The notes below the pieces were generated by a model that was not told the DNA's origin, searched no databases, and saw nothing but the letters and a program-made list of their open reading frames with translations. Both the position numbers and the translations under genes were made by a program. Shown here in pieces: positions 41,494 to 50,472 of a stretch of DNA of 64,000 nucleotides. Position 1 is the first letter of the stretch; each line of letters begins with the position of its first letter. This stretch comes from Caulobacter sp. RHG1 (GTDB lineage Bacteria; Pseudomonadota; Alphaproteobacteria; Caulobacterales; Caulobacteraceae): NCBI RefSeq assembly GCF_013181195.1, contig NZ_SMZP01000011.1:83554-147553 (forward strand), written 5' to 3'.

Positions 41494-43340
41494 AAGCTCT
41501 GCCCGATGCTGAGATAAACCTGGAAGGCCGGGTCGCCCTTGCGGCGGCCCAGCGGCACGGCGACGTCGGCGCGGATCGGGCCGAAACCGAGATCATAGCG
41601 AATGCCCAGGCCCGCGCCGGCGCGGAAGTCCTGGCTCTGGGGCATTTCCTGGGTGCTGATGGCGCCGGCGTCGATGAAGGCCACGCCGCTCCACTTCGAC
41701 GTGATTTTCTGGCGCAGCTCGAATGAGGTCTCGACCAGGGAGACGCCGCCTTGCGGCGTGTTGTCGGTCAGGCGCGGGCCGATGGCCTGATAGGCATAGC
41801 CGCGCACCGATCCGCCGCCGCCGGCATAGAATCGCCGCGCCGCCGGGATGTCGGGAATGCCGCCGCCCAGGATGGCGCCCAGCTTCAGGCGGCCGGCCAG
41901 GACCGTGCTGGCCTGACGCCCCAACGGCAGATAGGCCGAGCCCTGGGTGGTCAGCTTCAGATAAGGCAGGGTCGTGTCGCCGACGACATAGGTCGGCTCG
42001 CCGCGAGCCTCGAGGCGCCAGCCGCGCTTGGGATCCAGGATGTTGTCCGAGAAGTCCCAGGCGTAGGCCGCCAGACCGGCGAAGGTGGCCAGGTTCAGCT
42101 TGCGCCCCGCCAGGCCGCCACTGCGGGCGATCTGATCCTTGGTCTGCGACAGGTCCAGCGAAACGCCGAAGGTGCGGTAGGCCGTGGTCTGACGACGCCG
42201 GGTCAGATCGACGCCGACGGTCGCGCCGGTTTCGTTGTAGGCGTCGGTATCGTTGCGGAACAGAGCGCTGTTCAGCTTCAAGGTCTGTTGCGGCCGCCGC
42301 CAATGGGGCAGCGAAATCTCCGCTCCCACCCGCTGCTCCAGCTTGGCGAAACGGACGGCATAGGTGGTAGTGTCGGCGCGCTTCAGGCGATTGTAGCGGA
42401 TCCAGCGGGTGTCCACGCCAGCGCCTTCGCTGGTCGAGAAGCCCGCGCCGACTTCAATGGTGCGGGACTTGCGATCCGACAGGGTGACGACGACCGGCCG
42501 CAGGCCCTGGGGCGTCGCCTTGTCGGGACCGGCCAGCGACACCGAAATCGAATCATAGACGGCGGTGTCGCGCAGCCGGCGCTCCAGCTCGGCGACGTCC
42601 TCGGGATCGTAGACGTCGCCTTCCTTCCACGGGGTCAGGTGCAGGATCCAGTCGGGGTTCGTGCGCCCCTTGGTGACCACCTCGACGCCGTCCAGATGCA
42701 CCAGCTCGCCGGACGAGATCTTGAACGCCGGACGCACGGTGTTGTCGGCGTGGTCGACGATGACCTCACGCGGTTCGGCCATGGCGTCGGCGTAACCAAG
42801 CTTGGCGACCTGGGCGACGACGCGCCCCTCGGCGCCGACCACATCGGCCGAACGACCGGGCTCGCCGACGGTCAGACGCATGGCGACGGCGGCGCGCTGG
42901 CGCACGCCCTCGTCGGGCGGCGCGCCGGACCAGTCGATACGGGGGTCGGCAAGGGTGAAGACCGGGCCCGGCGTGATCTTGACCACGGCGCGTGGCGGCT
43001 CGCCGTCCAGGACGTCGGGTTCGACCGTGTAGCCGTAGTAGCCTTCGGAGCGCAGGACGGCGATTGCGTCCTCGCCGGCCTGGCGGGCGCGGCGTCGGGC
43101 CTCGGCGCGGCTCTGGGGAGAGGTCTTGGATTGGGTCAGGGCGCGCTGGATGGCGTCGCGCAGGGCTTTGTCCTCGACGCCTTGGATCTGGGCCATCGGC
43201 TCGTCGGCCCAAGCGATCGTGGCGGTCAGCCACATCACAGCAGTCAAGGCCAGGGTGGTCCGCCCAAGCACCAAATTACGTTCCCCGCGCGAAGCGCCCC
43301 CGCCCTTGCTGTAGTCCGGGGCGCCGCTGGTGTCACGCAT
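41490..43340 (-). CDS. tamA: Outer-membrane assembly factor TamA (BamA/Omp85 family)
   Basis: The protein has about 616 residues. A signal peptide at about residues 22-45 (GRTTLALTAVMWLTATIAWA) precedes three POTRA-like domains (about 60-280) with GYYGYTVEPDV, SGELVHLDGVEVV and GDVYDPEDVAELERRLRD. The C-terminal barrel contains the Omp85 signature-like RRFYAGGGGSVRGYAYQAIG and ends in Phe (YLSIGQSF), as expected for barrel insertion. It partners TamB. The ATG at 43340 is chosen because the upstream in-frame region looks non-coding; a later internal start is possible. Confidence 0.92.
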   Translation of the reverse strand: MRDTSGAPDYSKGGGASRGERNLVLGRTTLALTAVMWLTATIAWADEPMAQIQGVEDKALRDAIQRALTQSKTSPQSRAEARRRARQAGEDAIAVLRSEGYYGYTVEPDVLDGEPPRAVVKITPGPVFTLADPRIDWSGAPPDEGVRQRAAVAMRLTVGEPGRSADVVGAEGRVVAQVAKLGYADAMAEPREVIVDHADNTVRPAFKISSGELVHLDGVEVVTKGRTNPDWILHLTPWKEGDVYDPEDVAELERRLRDTAVYDSISVSLAGPDKATPQGLRPVVVTLSDRKSRTIEVGAGFSTSEGAGVDTRWIRYNRLKRADTTTYAVRFAKLEQRVGAEISLPHWRRPQQTLKLNSALFRNDTDAYNETGATVGVDLTRRRQTTAYRTFGVSLDLSQTKDQIARSGGLAGRKLNLATFAGLAAYAWDFSDNILDPKRGWRLEARGEPTYVVGDTTLPYLKLTTQGSAYLPLGRQASTVLAGRLKLGAILGGGIPDIPAARRFYAGGGGSVRGYAYQAIGPRLTDNTPQGGVSLVETSFELRQKITSKWSGVAFIDAGAISTQEMPQSQDFRAGAGLGIRYDLGFGPIRADVAVPLGRRKGDPAFQVYLSIGQSF

Positions 43341-43474
43341 CGAAATGCAACGAACTGCCCACAAGCTGCGCTTAGCAAACGGGGCGAACGGCGCCCAAAT
43401 CATGAGCAGCCATGCGCAATCGTGCGGCGACGGTCGAATCCGTCGCTTTCGACGTGCAGGACGCTCTAAGTTCG

Positions 43475-43508
43475 ATTGGACGCGATCGCTTCGGCCAGCG
43501 CGTCCAAT
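43475..43508. promoter_or_regulatory. Perfect 10-bp inverted repeat upstream of the ATP-grasp gene
   Basis: ATTGGACGCG (43475-43484) and CGCGTCCAAT (43499-43508) flank a 14-base spacer, ending 28 bp before the ATG at 43537. AAATATA follows (43513 onward). No U-tract is present, so an operator or 5' leader hairpin is more likely than a terminator. Confidence 0.5.
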
Positions 43509-43536
43509 GACTTAAATATAGGTCTCAAGGCGGAAT

Positions 43537-45084
43537 ATGGGCGTGGACAAGAGCGTGGCGGCAAAGACACCAACCCAAGCGGATGCGCCGCCCCTGCCGA
43601 TGATGGATGCGGCCTATCTGCCCGGCGTGGCGTATGACGAGATGTTCACGGCGGAAGGCGATGTTCGTCGCCATTACGACCCGCTGCACGGCCGGATGTC
43701 GACGCTGGGCGCCGAGGAACTGGCCGGCCGCCAGCGCACGCTGGAGCGCTCGTTCCTGCTGCAGGGCATCACCTTCACCGTCTACGGGGCCGAGAACACC
43801 ACCGAGCGGATCATTCCGACCGACCTTTTCCCGCGCATCATTCCGGCCGACGAGTGGCGTCGGATCGAGGCCGGCCTGATCCAGCGGCTGCAGGCGCTGA
43901 ACCTGTTCCTGGCCGACATCTATGGCGATCAGCAGATCCTGATGGACGGGGTCGTACCGCGCGAACTGGTGCTGGGCGCGCCGTCGTATCGCCGCGAAAT
44001 GCAGCACCTCTACGTGCCGCATAAGGCCTATGCGAACGTCTGCGGCAGCGACCTGATCCGCCAGCAGAACGGCGAATTCGCCGTGCTGGAGGACAATCTG
44101 CGCGTCCCGTCCGGCGTCTCGTACATGCTGGCCAACCGCGATGCGGCCAAGCGCACCTTCCCCGGCACCTATCGCGCCGCCGGGGTGCGCCCGGTCGAGC
44201 GCTATCCGGACCTGCTGCTGTCGACGCTGAAGAGCATGGCCGCCGACTGGCGCAACGACCCGCAGGTCGTGGTGCTGACCCCCGGCGTCTACAACAGCGC
44301 CTACTACGAACACGCCTATCTGGCCCGCCTGATGGGCGTGCCGCTGGTCGAGGGCCGCGATCTCGTCGTGCACGAGAACATGGTCTACATGCGCACCACG
44401 ACCGGCATCCGTCGCATCGACGTGATCTATCGCCGGGTGGACGACGACTTCATCGACCCTCTCACCTTCCGCCGCGATTCGTCGCTGGGGGCCGCGGGCC
44501 TGTTCAACGCCTACCGCGCCGGCAATGTCGTGATCTGCAACGCGCCGGGCACCGGCGTCGCCGACGACAAGGCCGTCTACGCCTATGTCCCCGACATCAT
44601 CCGCTACTATCTGGGCGAGGACGCCATCCTGCCCAATATCGAGACCTTCCTGTGCCGCGAGGCCCGGCAGCTGAGCCACGTGCTCGACAATCTCGACAAG
44701 TACGTGGTCAAGGCCGTTGGGGCCTCAGGCGGCTACGGCATGCTGGTCGGCCCCCACGCCAGCCAGAAGGAACGCGACGACTTCGCCCAGGCGATCAAGG
44801 CCGATCCCGAGAACTACATCGCCCAGCCGACCATCCAGCTGTCAACTGCGCCCTGCCTGGTCGACGGCCGCATCGAGCCGCGCCACGTTGACCTGCGCCC
44901 CTTCATCCTGTCGGGCGAGAAGACGGTGGTGACGCCCGGCGCCCTGACCCGCGTGGCGCTGAAGCGCGGCTCGCTGGTGGTCAATTCCAGCCAGGGCGGC
45001 GGTTCGAAGGACACCTGGGTGCTGGCGGACGAGAACGGCCATAACGGCTCCAATGGCCATGCGAACGGGAGCGCCCGCCCATGA
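43537..45084 (+). CDS. Circularly permuted ATP-grasp protein (type 2, COG2308)
   Basis: This 515-residue protein carries the circularly permuted ATP-grasp fold (former DUF404/DUF407). Visible motifs are LFLADIYGDQQIL, FAVLEDNLRVPSGVSYMLAN, VVLTPGVYNSAYYEHAYLA and DVIYRRVDDDFIDP. The ATP-binding part includes YVVKAVGASGGYGMLVGP and RHVDLRPFIL. It ends in a low-complexity Asn/Gly/His tail. It probably ligates an amino acid or peptide to an unknown acceptor. It is followed with 4-bp overlap by an alpha-E gene and then a transglutaminase-like gene, a trio described in comparative genomics as a predicted peptide synthesis/processing system. A perfect inverted repeat precedes it. Confidence 0.93.
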   Translation: MGVDKSVAAKTPTQADAPPLPMMDAAYLPGVAYDEMFTAEGDVRRHYDPLHGRMSTLGAEELAGRQRTLERSFLLQGITFTVYGAENTTERIIPTDLFPRIIPADEWRRIEAGLIQRLQALNLFLADIYGDQQILMDGVVPRELVLGAPSYRREMQHLYVPHKAYANVCGSDLIRQQNGEFAVLEDNLRVPSGVSYMLANRDAAKRTFPGTYRAAGVRPVERYPDLLLSTLKSMAADWRNDPQVVVLTPGVYNSAYYEHAYLARLMGVPLVEGRDLVVHENMVYMRTTTGIRRIDVIYRRVDDDFIDPLTFRRDSSLGAAGLFNAYRAGNVVICNAPGTGVADDKAVYAYVPDIIRYYLGEDAILPNIETFLCREARQLSHVLDNLDKYVVKAVGASGGYGMLVGPHASQKERDDFAQAIKADPENYIAQPTIQLSTAPCLVDGRIEPRHVDLRPFILSGEKTVVTPGALTRVALKRGSLVVNSSQGGGSKDTWVLADENGHNGSNGHANGSARP

Positions 45085-46028
45085 TGCTCGCGCGCGTAGC
45101 CGACAGCCTTTACTGGCTGGGCCGATACATCGAACGGGCCGAGCACCTGTCGCGCCTGTCCTCGGTGATGCTGAACGCCACCCTGGACCAGACGGATTCG
45201 GGGGCTCAGGCCGTGTGGATCGCCATGGCCGCCGTCGGCGAGCCGGGCGACGGCATCGACATCGGTTCGTTCGAGGCCGCCGAGGCCCTGGTGCTGGATC
45301 GCCAGGATCCGAACTCGGTGGTGTCGTCGCTGGCGCGGGCCCGCGAGAACGCGCGCCAGGTCCGCGACCAGATCACCACCGAGACCTGGGAGCGGCTGAA
45401 CCTGCTGTATCTGAAGGTCACCGACGCCAAGGCCGGCAAGGAGTTCTCGGACGGCTCGGCCAACTTCCTGCACGACGTGATCGCCGACCTGCACCTGTTC
45501 AAGGGCGCAGCCGACACCACCATGAGCCACGGCGAGAACTGGCGGTTCATGATGCTGGGCATCTACATGGAGCGCGCCCAGCTGGTCTCGCGCCTGTTGG
45601 AGGTGTGCTTCGCCGAGACGCCCCAGCGCGGTCCGCTCGACGACCATGTGGCCCTGGTCAGCGTGCTGCGCATGGCCTGCGCCCTGGAGCCCTACCTGCG
45701 CGCCTACACGGCCGAGATCGAGCCGCGGCACATCCTGGAATTCCTGGTCTTCGACGAAGACTTCCCGCGCTCGATCCGCTTCGCCACCAGCCAGATCGAG
45801 CAGCACCTGACGGCCCTCGCCCGCCGGGTGTTCGCCGGCGAAAGCGCCGCGCCCGAACGTCTGGCCGGACGCCTGAAGGCCCGCCTGCAGTTCGCCGACG
45901 TCGATGAGCTGGAAGCCGTCGGCGCCGGCCCGCTGCTGACCACCGTCGTCAACGAATGCGCGCGCATCCACGAAGCGATCTACGAGACCTTCGTGGCCTA
46001 TCCGCTCGAAACGCGCCTCCCGGCCTAG
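45081..46028 (+). CDS. Alpha-E domain protein (COG2307, DUF403)
   Basis: This 315-residue all-helical protein starts MMLARVADSLYWLGRYIERA, the hallmark opening of the alpha-E family. FKGAADTTMSHGENWRFMML, YMERAQLVSRLLEV and EFLVFDEDFPRSIRFA follow the family pattern. The molecular function is unknown. The family nearly always occurs next to, or fused with, the circularly permuted ATP-grasp protein, as here, where their reading frames overlap by 4 bp. It probably forms a complex or acts as a companion enzyme. Confidence 0.92.
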   Translation: MMLARVADSLYWLGRYIERAEHLSRLSSVMLNATLDQTDSGAQAVWIAMAAVGEPGDGIDIGSFEAAEALVLDRQDPNSVVSSLARARENARQVRDQITTETWERLNLLYLKVTDAKAGKEFSDGSANFLHDVIADLHLFKGAADTTMSHGENWRFMMLGIYMERAQLVSRLLEVCFAETPQRGPLDDHVALVSVLRMACALEPYLRAYTAEIEPRHILEFLVFDEDFPRSIRFATSQIEQHLTALARRVFAGESAAPERLAGRLKARLQFADVDELEAVGAGPLLTTVVNECARIHEAIYETFVAYPLETRLPA

Positions 46029-46039
46029 GACATCACGCA

Positions 46040-47020
46040 GTGCTGCTCGAAATCCGCCACGTCACCCAATACCACTACGAGCGCCCGGTCCGGGAAAGCC
46101 TGATGGAGCTGTGGATGCAGCCCCAGAAGACCGCCCGCCAGCGCCTGGTCAGCTTCGAGCTGGACCTGGAGCCGGCCGCTCAGGTGTTCTCGTACGCCGA
46201 CAGCTTCGGCAACGCCGTCTATCACTTCGACGTGCCCCAGCCGCACGACAAGCTGACCATCATCGCCCGCTCAGCGGTCGAGACCGAGGCTCCGGCCGAT
46301 CGACCAGCCCATCTGGACACCGGCGAGTGGGACCGGCTGCGCAGCGAGTTCGTCCGCGGCGAATGCTTCGACTTCCTGCGTCCGCACGGCTTCGTCCAGA
46401 CCACCGACGCATTGCAGACCTTCATCAACGAGCACGATCTGGAGGCGCTCAAGCGCCGTGATCCGCTGACCGCGGTGCGCCTGCTGTCAGAGACGATCTA
46501 CAAGGCCTTCGAGTATCAGCCGGGGGTGACGGACGCCGATAGCCCGATCGATCTCGCGCTCAGCGCCGGGCGCGGCGTCTGCCAGGACTTCGCCCATATC
46601 ATGCTGGCGGTCTGCCGCAGCTGGGGCGTGCCGGCGCGCTATGTCTCGGGCTATCTGTTCACCGACCGCGAGGCCGGCGACCGCTCCGATCCCGACGCAA
46701 CCCACGCCTGGGTCGAGGTCTTCCTGCCCAGCCTGCGCTGGGTGGGCTTCGATCCGACCAACAACATGATGACCGGCGAGCGTCACGTCGCCGTGGCCGT
46801 CGGCCGTGACTATGCCGACGTCACCCCCTCACGCGGGGTCTACAAGGGCGATACGGAAAGCCAGCTGGCGGTCGGCGTCACCGTGCGCCGGGCGCGCGCG
46901 GCCGTGGCGGAACCGGAATTCCTGCGCATGGCCCGCCCCAGCTTCGCGGGTGGTCGCCGCCGCCCCGACGCCGCCCTGCGCGAGGACCTGCACCAGCAGC
47001 AGCAACAACAGCAGCAGTAA
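46040..47020 (+). CDS. Transglutaminase-like family protein (COG1305) with poly-Gln tail
   Basis: The protein has about 326 residues. The N-terminal beta domain (LLEIRHVTQYHYERPVRES) precedes a papain-like core with Cys in GRGVCQDFAHIMLAV, His in DATHAWVEVFL and Asp in WVGFDPTNN, a complete catalytic triad. Such proteins act as cysteine peptidases, amidases or crosslinkers in the ATP-grasp/alpha-E cluster. The GTG at 46040 is used because family homology begins at once (VLLEIRH), 11 bp after the alpha-E stop. The protein ends in eight consecutive Gln residues encoded by a CAG/CAA run. Confidence 0.9.
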   Translation: MLLEIRHVTQYHYERPVRESLMELWMQPQKTARQRLVSFELDLEPAAQVFSYADSFGNAVYHFDVPQPHDKLTIIARSAVETEAPADRPAHLDTGEWDRLRSEFVRGECFDFLRPHGFVQTTDALQTFINEHDLEALKRRDPLTAVRLLSETIYKAFEYQPGVTDADSPIDLALSAGRGVCQDFAHIMLAVCRSWGVPARYVSGYLFTDREAGDRSDPDATHAWVEVFLPSLRWVGFDPTNNMMTGERHVAVAVGRDYADVTPSRGVYKGDTESQLAVGVTVRRARAAVAEPEFLRMARPSFAGGRRRPDAALREDLHQQQQQQQQ

Positions 47021-47023
47021 CCC

Positions 47024-47380
47024 CTACTGCAGGATCTCGGGCGGCAGATTGGCGGCGAAGCGACGCGCGATGTCCAGCGCGCCGGCGGCGCCGCCCGCAC
47101 GAGGACCGATGCGCTCGGTCTTGAGGAACTGCACGCCGGCTTCAGCGCCAGAACGCCAGACGACCTCGGCCAGGTGAACCCGGCGGCCGCCCGCGTCGAC
47201 GAAGATGAACTTGTCCGGCGGCGTGGCGATCCCCGAGGTCGACAGGCGCGCGCCGCGCTCGGCGATGTCCAGCAGCGAGCACTTCCACGAGCGCGGATCG
47301 TCGACGATGTAGATCTTGCGGGCCGCGGGCATCCGAGGATGTACGCGACGCTCCGCGCCCGAAGGCTCGATCATGGACAT
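47024..47380 (-). CDS. PilZ domain protein
   Basis: This 118-residue protein has a PilZ-like fold. GAERRVHPRMPA resembles the RxxxR c-di-GMP motif, and LLDIAERGARLSTSG the [D/N]xSxxG loop with Ala in place of Ser. KFIFVDAGGRRVHLAEVVW and AGVQFLKTERI complete the barrel. The altered second motif may weaken c-di-GMP binding. It stands alone, convergent with the transglutaminase gene (3 bp between stops). Starts at 47380 or 47374 are equally plausible. Confidence 0.82.
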   Translation of the reverse strand: MSMIEPSGAERRVHPRMPAARKIYIVDDPRSWKCSLLDIAERGARLSTSGIATPPDKFIFVDAGGRRVHLAEVVWRSGAEAGVQFLKTERIGPRAGGAAGALDIARRFAANLPPEILQ

Positions 47381-47463
47381 TCGACTTCAGAACTCCCGGT
47401 CAGCGCGTCACGGATTCTAGTTTAGGACGCATTTGATCCGGAGCGTGCTTAACAGAAAGCGCC

Positions 47464-48483
47464 TTACACGGCGTAAACGTGCGTTTTGCGCGCGGCGATC
47501 TTCACCGCGCCCTGGAAAAGAGCAGCCTCGGCGCGCGAAGCGCTGATCTCCAGCGGGTGACCGTCCAGGGTGGCGGCGCTGACGGCGGTCAGCGGACCCT
47601 GCACGTGGGCGCGCTCGACCCTGACCTCGAAGCCAGTCTCATCCAGCACGAAGTCGTGCGGGCGGACATAGGCCGTCGCCGCGCCGTCGCGCACGCCCGC
47701 GGCCGGCAGACGCAGGGCGCCGGCGGTGAATTGCCCGCCAGCAACCTGGCCTTCGAAGCTATTGGCCTCACCGACGAAGCCGCAGACAAAGGCCGTCTGG
47801 GGCTGGTCATGGACCTGGTCGGGCGTGCCGACCTGCTCGATCTGGCCCTTGTTGAGGATGGCCACGCGGTCGGCCAGCTCCAGGGCCTCCTCTTGGTCGT
47901 GGGTCACGAAGATGGTGGTGACGCCGGTGGCGTCGTGCACGCGGCGCAGCTCCTTGCGCAGCGACTTGCGGACCGTGGCGTCCAGGGCGCCGAACGGCTC
48001 GTCCAGCAGCAGCACGCTGGGCTGCACGGCCAGGGCGCGCGACAGCGCCACGCGCTGACGCTGGCCGCCCGATAGCTGCGAGGGGTAGCGCTTGCCCAGA
48101 CCATCCAGCTCGACCAGCTTGAGAAGCTCGTCGACCCGCTTCTCGATCTCGATCTTGGACGGCTTGTCCTTGCCCTTGCGCACGTCCAGGCCGAACGCGA
48201 TGTTCTTGGCCACGGTCATGTGCTTGAACAGCGCATACTGCTGGAAGACGAACCCCACGCGGCGTGCGGCCGCCGAGGCGAAGGTCACGTCCTGGCCGTG
48301 GAACAACACCTGGCCTGCGTCGGGAAATTCCAACCCAGCGATCGTGCGCAGCAGCGTCGTCTTGCCCGAGCCCGACGGCCCCAGCAGCGCCAGCAGCTCA
48401 CCGTCGGCGATCTCGAGATCGACCTTGTTGAGGGCCGGGTAGCGACCGAACTTCTTGTCGACAGAGCGGATGGAGATGGTCAT
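47464..48483 (-). CDS. cysA: Sulfate/thiosulfate ABC transporter ATP-binding protein
   Basis: The 339-residue ATPase powers sulfate import. Seen are Walker A GPSGSGKTTLLRTIAG, the signature LSGGQRQRVALSRALA, Walker B VLLLDEPFGALD, the switch His in TIFVTHDQEEALELAD, and a C-terminal TOBE-like regulatory domain (from about 240, AYVRPHDF). The length is typical of CysA. It is the last gene of cysT-cysW-cysA on the minus strand, 18 bp after cysW. No terminator was recognised downstream. Confidence 0.95.
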   Translation of the reverse strand: MTISIRSVDKKFGRYPALNKVDLEIADGELLALLGPSGSGKTTLLRTIAGLEFPDAGQVLFHGQDVTFASAAARRVGFVFQQYALFKHMTVAKNIAFGLDVRKGKDKPSKIEIEKRVDELLKLVELDGLGKRYPSQLSGGQRQRVALSRALAVQPSVLLLDEPFGALDATVRKSLRKELRRVHDATGVTTIFVTHDQEEALELADRVAILNKGQIEQVGTPDQVHDQPQTAFVCGFVGEANSFEGQVAGGQFTAGALRLPAAGVRDGAATAYVRPHDFVLDETGFEVRVERAHVQGPLTAVSAATLDGHPLEISASRAEAALFQGAVKIAARKTHVYAV

Positions 48484-48501
48484 GGAAGGCCTTGAATCCG
48501 T

Positions 48502-49356
48502 TCAGTGTCCGCCGCGCCCGGTGCGGGGCTGGGCAGCCTCGACCGCCGTCTTCAGCACCAGGGTCACCACGGCCAGCAGGCACAGCAGGGCCGCGACGGC
48601 GAAGGCGCCGACGAAGTCGTACTCGTTGTAGAGGATCTCGACGTGCAGCGGCATGGTGTTGGTCAGGCCGCGGATATGGCCGCTGACCACCGACACCGCC
48701 CCGAACTCGCCCATGGCGCGGGCGTTGGACAGCAGCACGCCGTACATCAGGCCCCAGCGGACGTTCGGCGCGGTCACCCGCCAGAAGGTGTAGAGGCCCG
48801 AGGCGCCCATCGAGATGGCCGCCTCTTCCTCGCTGGTCCCCTGCTCCTGCATCAGCGGGATCAGCTCGCGGGCCACGAACGGGAAGGTCACGAACACGGT
48901 GGCCAGCACGATGCCAGGCACGGCGAAAATGACCTTGATGTCGTTGTCGACCAGCCATTCGCCAAACCACCCCTGCATGCCGAAGATCAACACGTAGATC
49001 AGACCCGCCACGACGGGCGAGACCGAGAACGGCAGGTCGATCAGGGTGATCAGCAGCGGCTTGCCGCGGAACTCGTGCTTGGCGATCGCCCAGCTGGCGC
49101 ACAGGCCGAAGACGGCGTTGAACGGCACGGCGATGGCGGCGGTCAGCAGGGTCAGCTTCACGGCGGCCAGGGCGTCGGGATTGTTGACCGCGACCAGAGC
49201 CGCGTCCAGACCCCGGCGCAGGGCTTCGGCGAACACGGCCGCCAGCGGCACGATCAGGACCAGCGCCAGGAAGACCAGCACCACGCCGATAACCAGGGCC
49301 TTGGCCCAGGCCGGATCGTCGGTGGCGCGCCGGCTACGGGACGGAGCGGCGCTCAT
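48502..49356 (-). CDS. cysW: Sulfate ABC transporter permease CysW
   Basis: This 284-residue permease has six membrane helices. The coupling-helix EAA motif EEEAAISMGASGLYTFWRV and the GEFGAVSVVSGHIRGLTN segment are typical of CysW. It forms the channel with CysT. The ATG at 49356 is chosen because it overlaps the cysT stop by one base (TGATG) and matches the family start; a longer open frame upstream is shadow. It precedes cysA by 18 bp. Confidence 0.94.
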   Translation of the reverse strand: MSAAPSRSRRATDDPAWAKALVIGVVLVFLALVLIVPLAAVFAEALRRGLDAALVAVNNPDALAAVKLTLLTAAIAVPFNAVFGLCASWAIAKHEFRGKPLLITLIDLPFSVSPVVAGLIYVLIFGMQGWFGEWLVDNDIKVIFAVPGIVLATVFVTFPFVARELIPLMQEQGTSEEEAAISMGASGLYTFWRVTAPNVRWGLMYGVLLSNARAMGEFGAVSVVSGHIRGLTNTMPLHVEILYNEYDFVGAFAVAALLCLLAVVTLVLKTAVEAAQPRTGRGGH

Positions 49357-50225
49357 CAGTCGAACCTCCGCGACCAAGCCTGGATGGCGTTGATGACCAG
49401 CAGCATCGTGAACGACACCGCCAGCATGACCACGGCGATCGTCGCGGCCCGCGCGTACTCGAACTGCTCCAGCTGGATGATGATCAGCAGCGGCGCGATC
49501 TCGGACTTGTAGGGCATGTTGCCGGCGATGAAGATCACCGAGCCGTACTCGCCCACGCCCCGCGCGAAGGCCAGGGCGAAGCCGGTCAGCCACGCAGGCG
49601 CCAGCGCGGGCAGGATCACCCGGAGGATGGTGTCGATGCGGTTCGCGCCCAGGCTGGCGGCGGCCTCCTCGACGTCGTCGGCGGCGTCGCGCAGGACAGG
49701 CTCGATGGTGCGGACCACGAACGGCAAACCGATGAAGGTCAGGGCGATGACCACGCCCACCGCGTTGTAGGCGGCCTTGACGCCCAGCGGCGTCAGGAAC
49801 TGCCCGATCCAGCCATTGGGCGCGTACAGCGTCGCCAGGGCGATGCCGGCCACGGCCGTGGGCAGGGCGAACGGCAGATCGACCAGGGCGTTGACCAGGG
49901 TCTTGCCGGGAAACTCGTAGCGCACCAGCACCCAGGCGGTCAGCACGCCGAACACGCCATTGACCACGGCCGCGACGAACGCCGCCCCGAAGGTCAGGCG
50001 ATAGGCGGCCATCGCGCGCTCGGAAAAAGCCACGGCCCAGAACTCTGACGGCGACAGCTCGGCGGCCTTGATGGCCACGGCCGACAGCGGGATCAGCACG
50101 ATCAGCGACAGCACGCTGAGCGTAACGCCCATCGTCAGTCCAAAGCCGGGAATGGCCGAGCGACGGCGAAACAGCGGCCGCCGCGATGGCGCGCTAGCCC
50201 GGATGGCGGCGGTGTCGGCGGTCAT
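49356..50225 (-). CDS. cysT: Sulfate ABC transporter permease CysT (CysU)
   Basis: This 289-residue permease has six membrane helices, the first at about residues 30-55. The CysT-type motifs are LVDLPFALPTAVAGIALATLY, the EAA loop DVEEAAASLGANRIDTILRV, and ARGVGEYGSVIFIAGNMPYK. It is the first gene of the cysTWA operon. The sulfate-binding protein gene (sbp or cysP), which usually precedes it, is absent; the upstream 247 bp lead only to a tRNA gene. The ATG at 50225 is the first in the frame. Confidence 0.94.
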   Translation of the reverse strand: MTADTAAIRASAPSRRPLFRRRSAIPGFGLTMGVTLSVLSLIVLIPLSAVAIKAAELSPSEFWAVAFSERAMAAYRLTFGAAFVAAVVNGVFGVLTAWVLVRYEFPGKTLVNALVDLPFALPTAVAGIALATLYAPNGWIGQFLTPLGVKAAYNAVGVVIALTFIGLPFVVRTIEPVLRDAADDVEEAAASLGANRIDTILRVILPALAPAWLTGFALAFARGVGEYGSVIFIAGNMPYKSEIAPLLIIIQLEQFEYARAATIAVVMLAVSFTMLLVINAIQAWSRRFD

Positions 50226-50445
50226 CGTCTGATCGTCGTCCTGGGTCCGGGCTCGCCAGTTGGCTCAAGGCAAAGGTTGAAACGCACGGACGCCCGATCG
50301 GTCGCCAGCGGCGCTGAAACTGAGCCGCTTAAATCTCTAGCCTGGCGATGGGGCAACGGAGAAACGTCGGGCGGAGCGACAGAAAAACTCTGCATGCCGC
50401 TCGAGGCCGGAGAATAGGGTGGAAGGCGGCGTATCTTCGCCGCAG

Positions 50446-50467
50446 AACCTCTGCAAGATCAGAGGTT
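50446..50467. terminator. Hairpin just past the tRNA-Lys 3' end
   Basis: AACCTCTG (50446-50453) and CAGAGGTT (50460-50467) form a perfect 8-bp stem with a 6-base loop, only 5 bp beyond the tRNA CCA on the minus strand. There is no clear U-tract, so it may be a processing or weak termination signal. The rest of the 50226-50472 gap shows nothing else. Confidence 0.45.
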
Positions 50468-50472
50468 TGAAA

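Noticed and set aside
41751..43469. Long plus-strand frame opposite tamA
   Set aside because: Shadow frame without recognisable domains; the opposite strand encodes a well-supported Omp85 protein.
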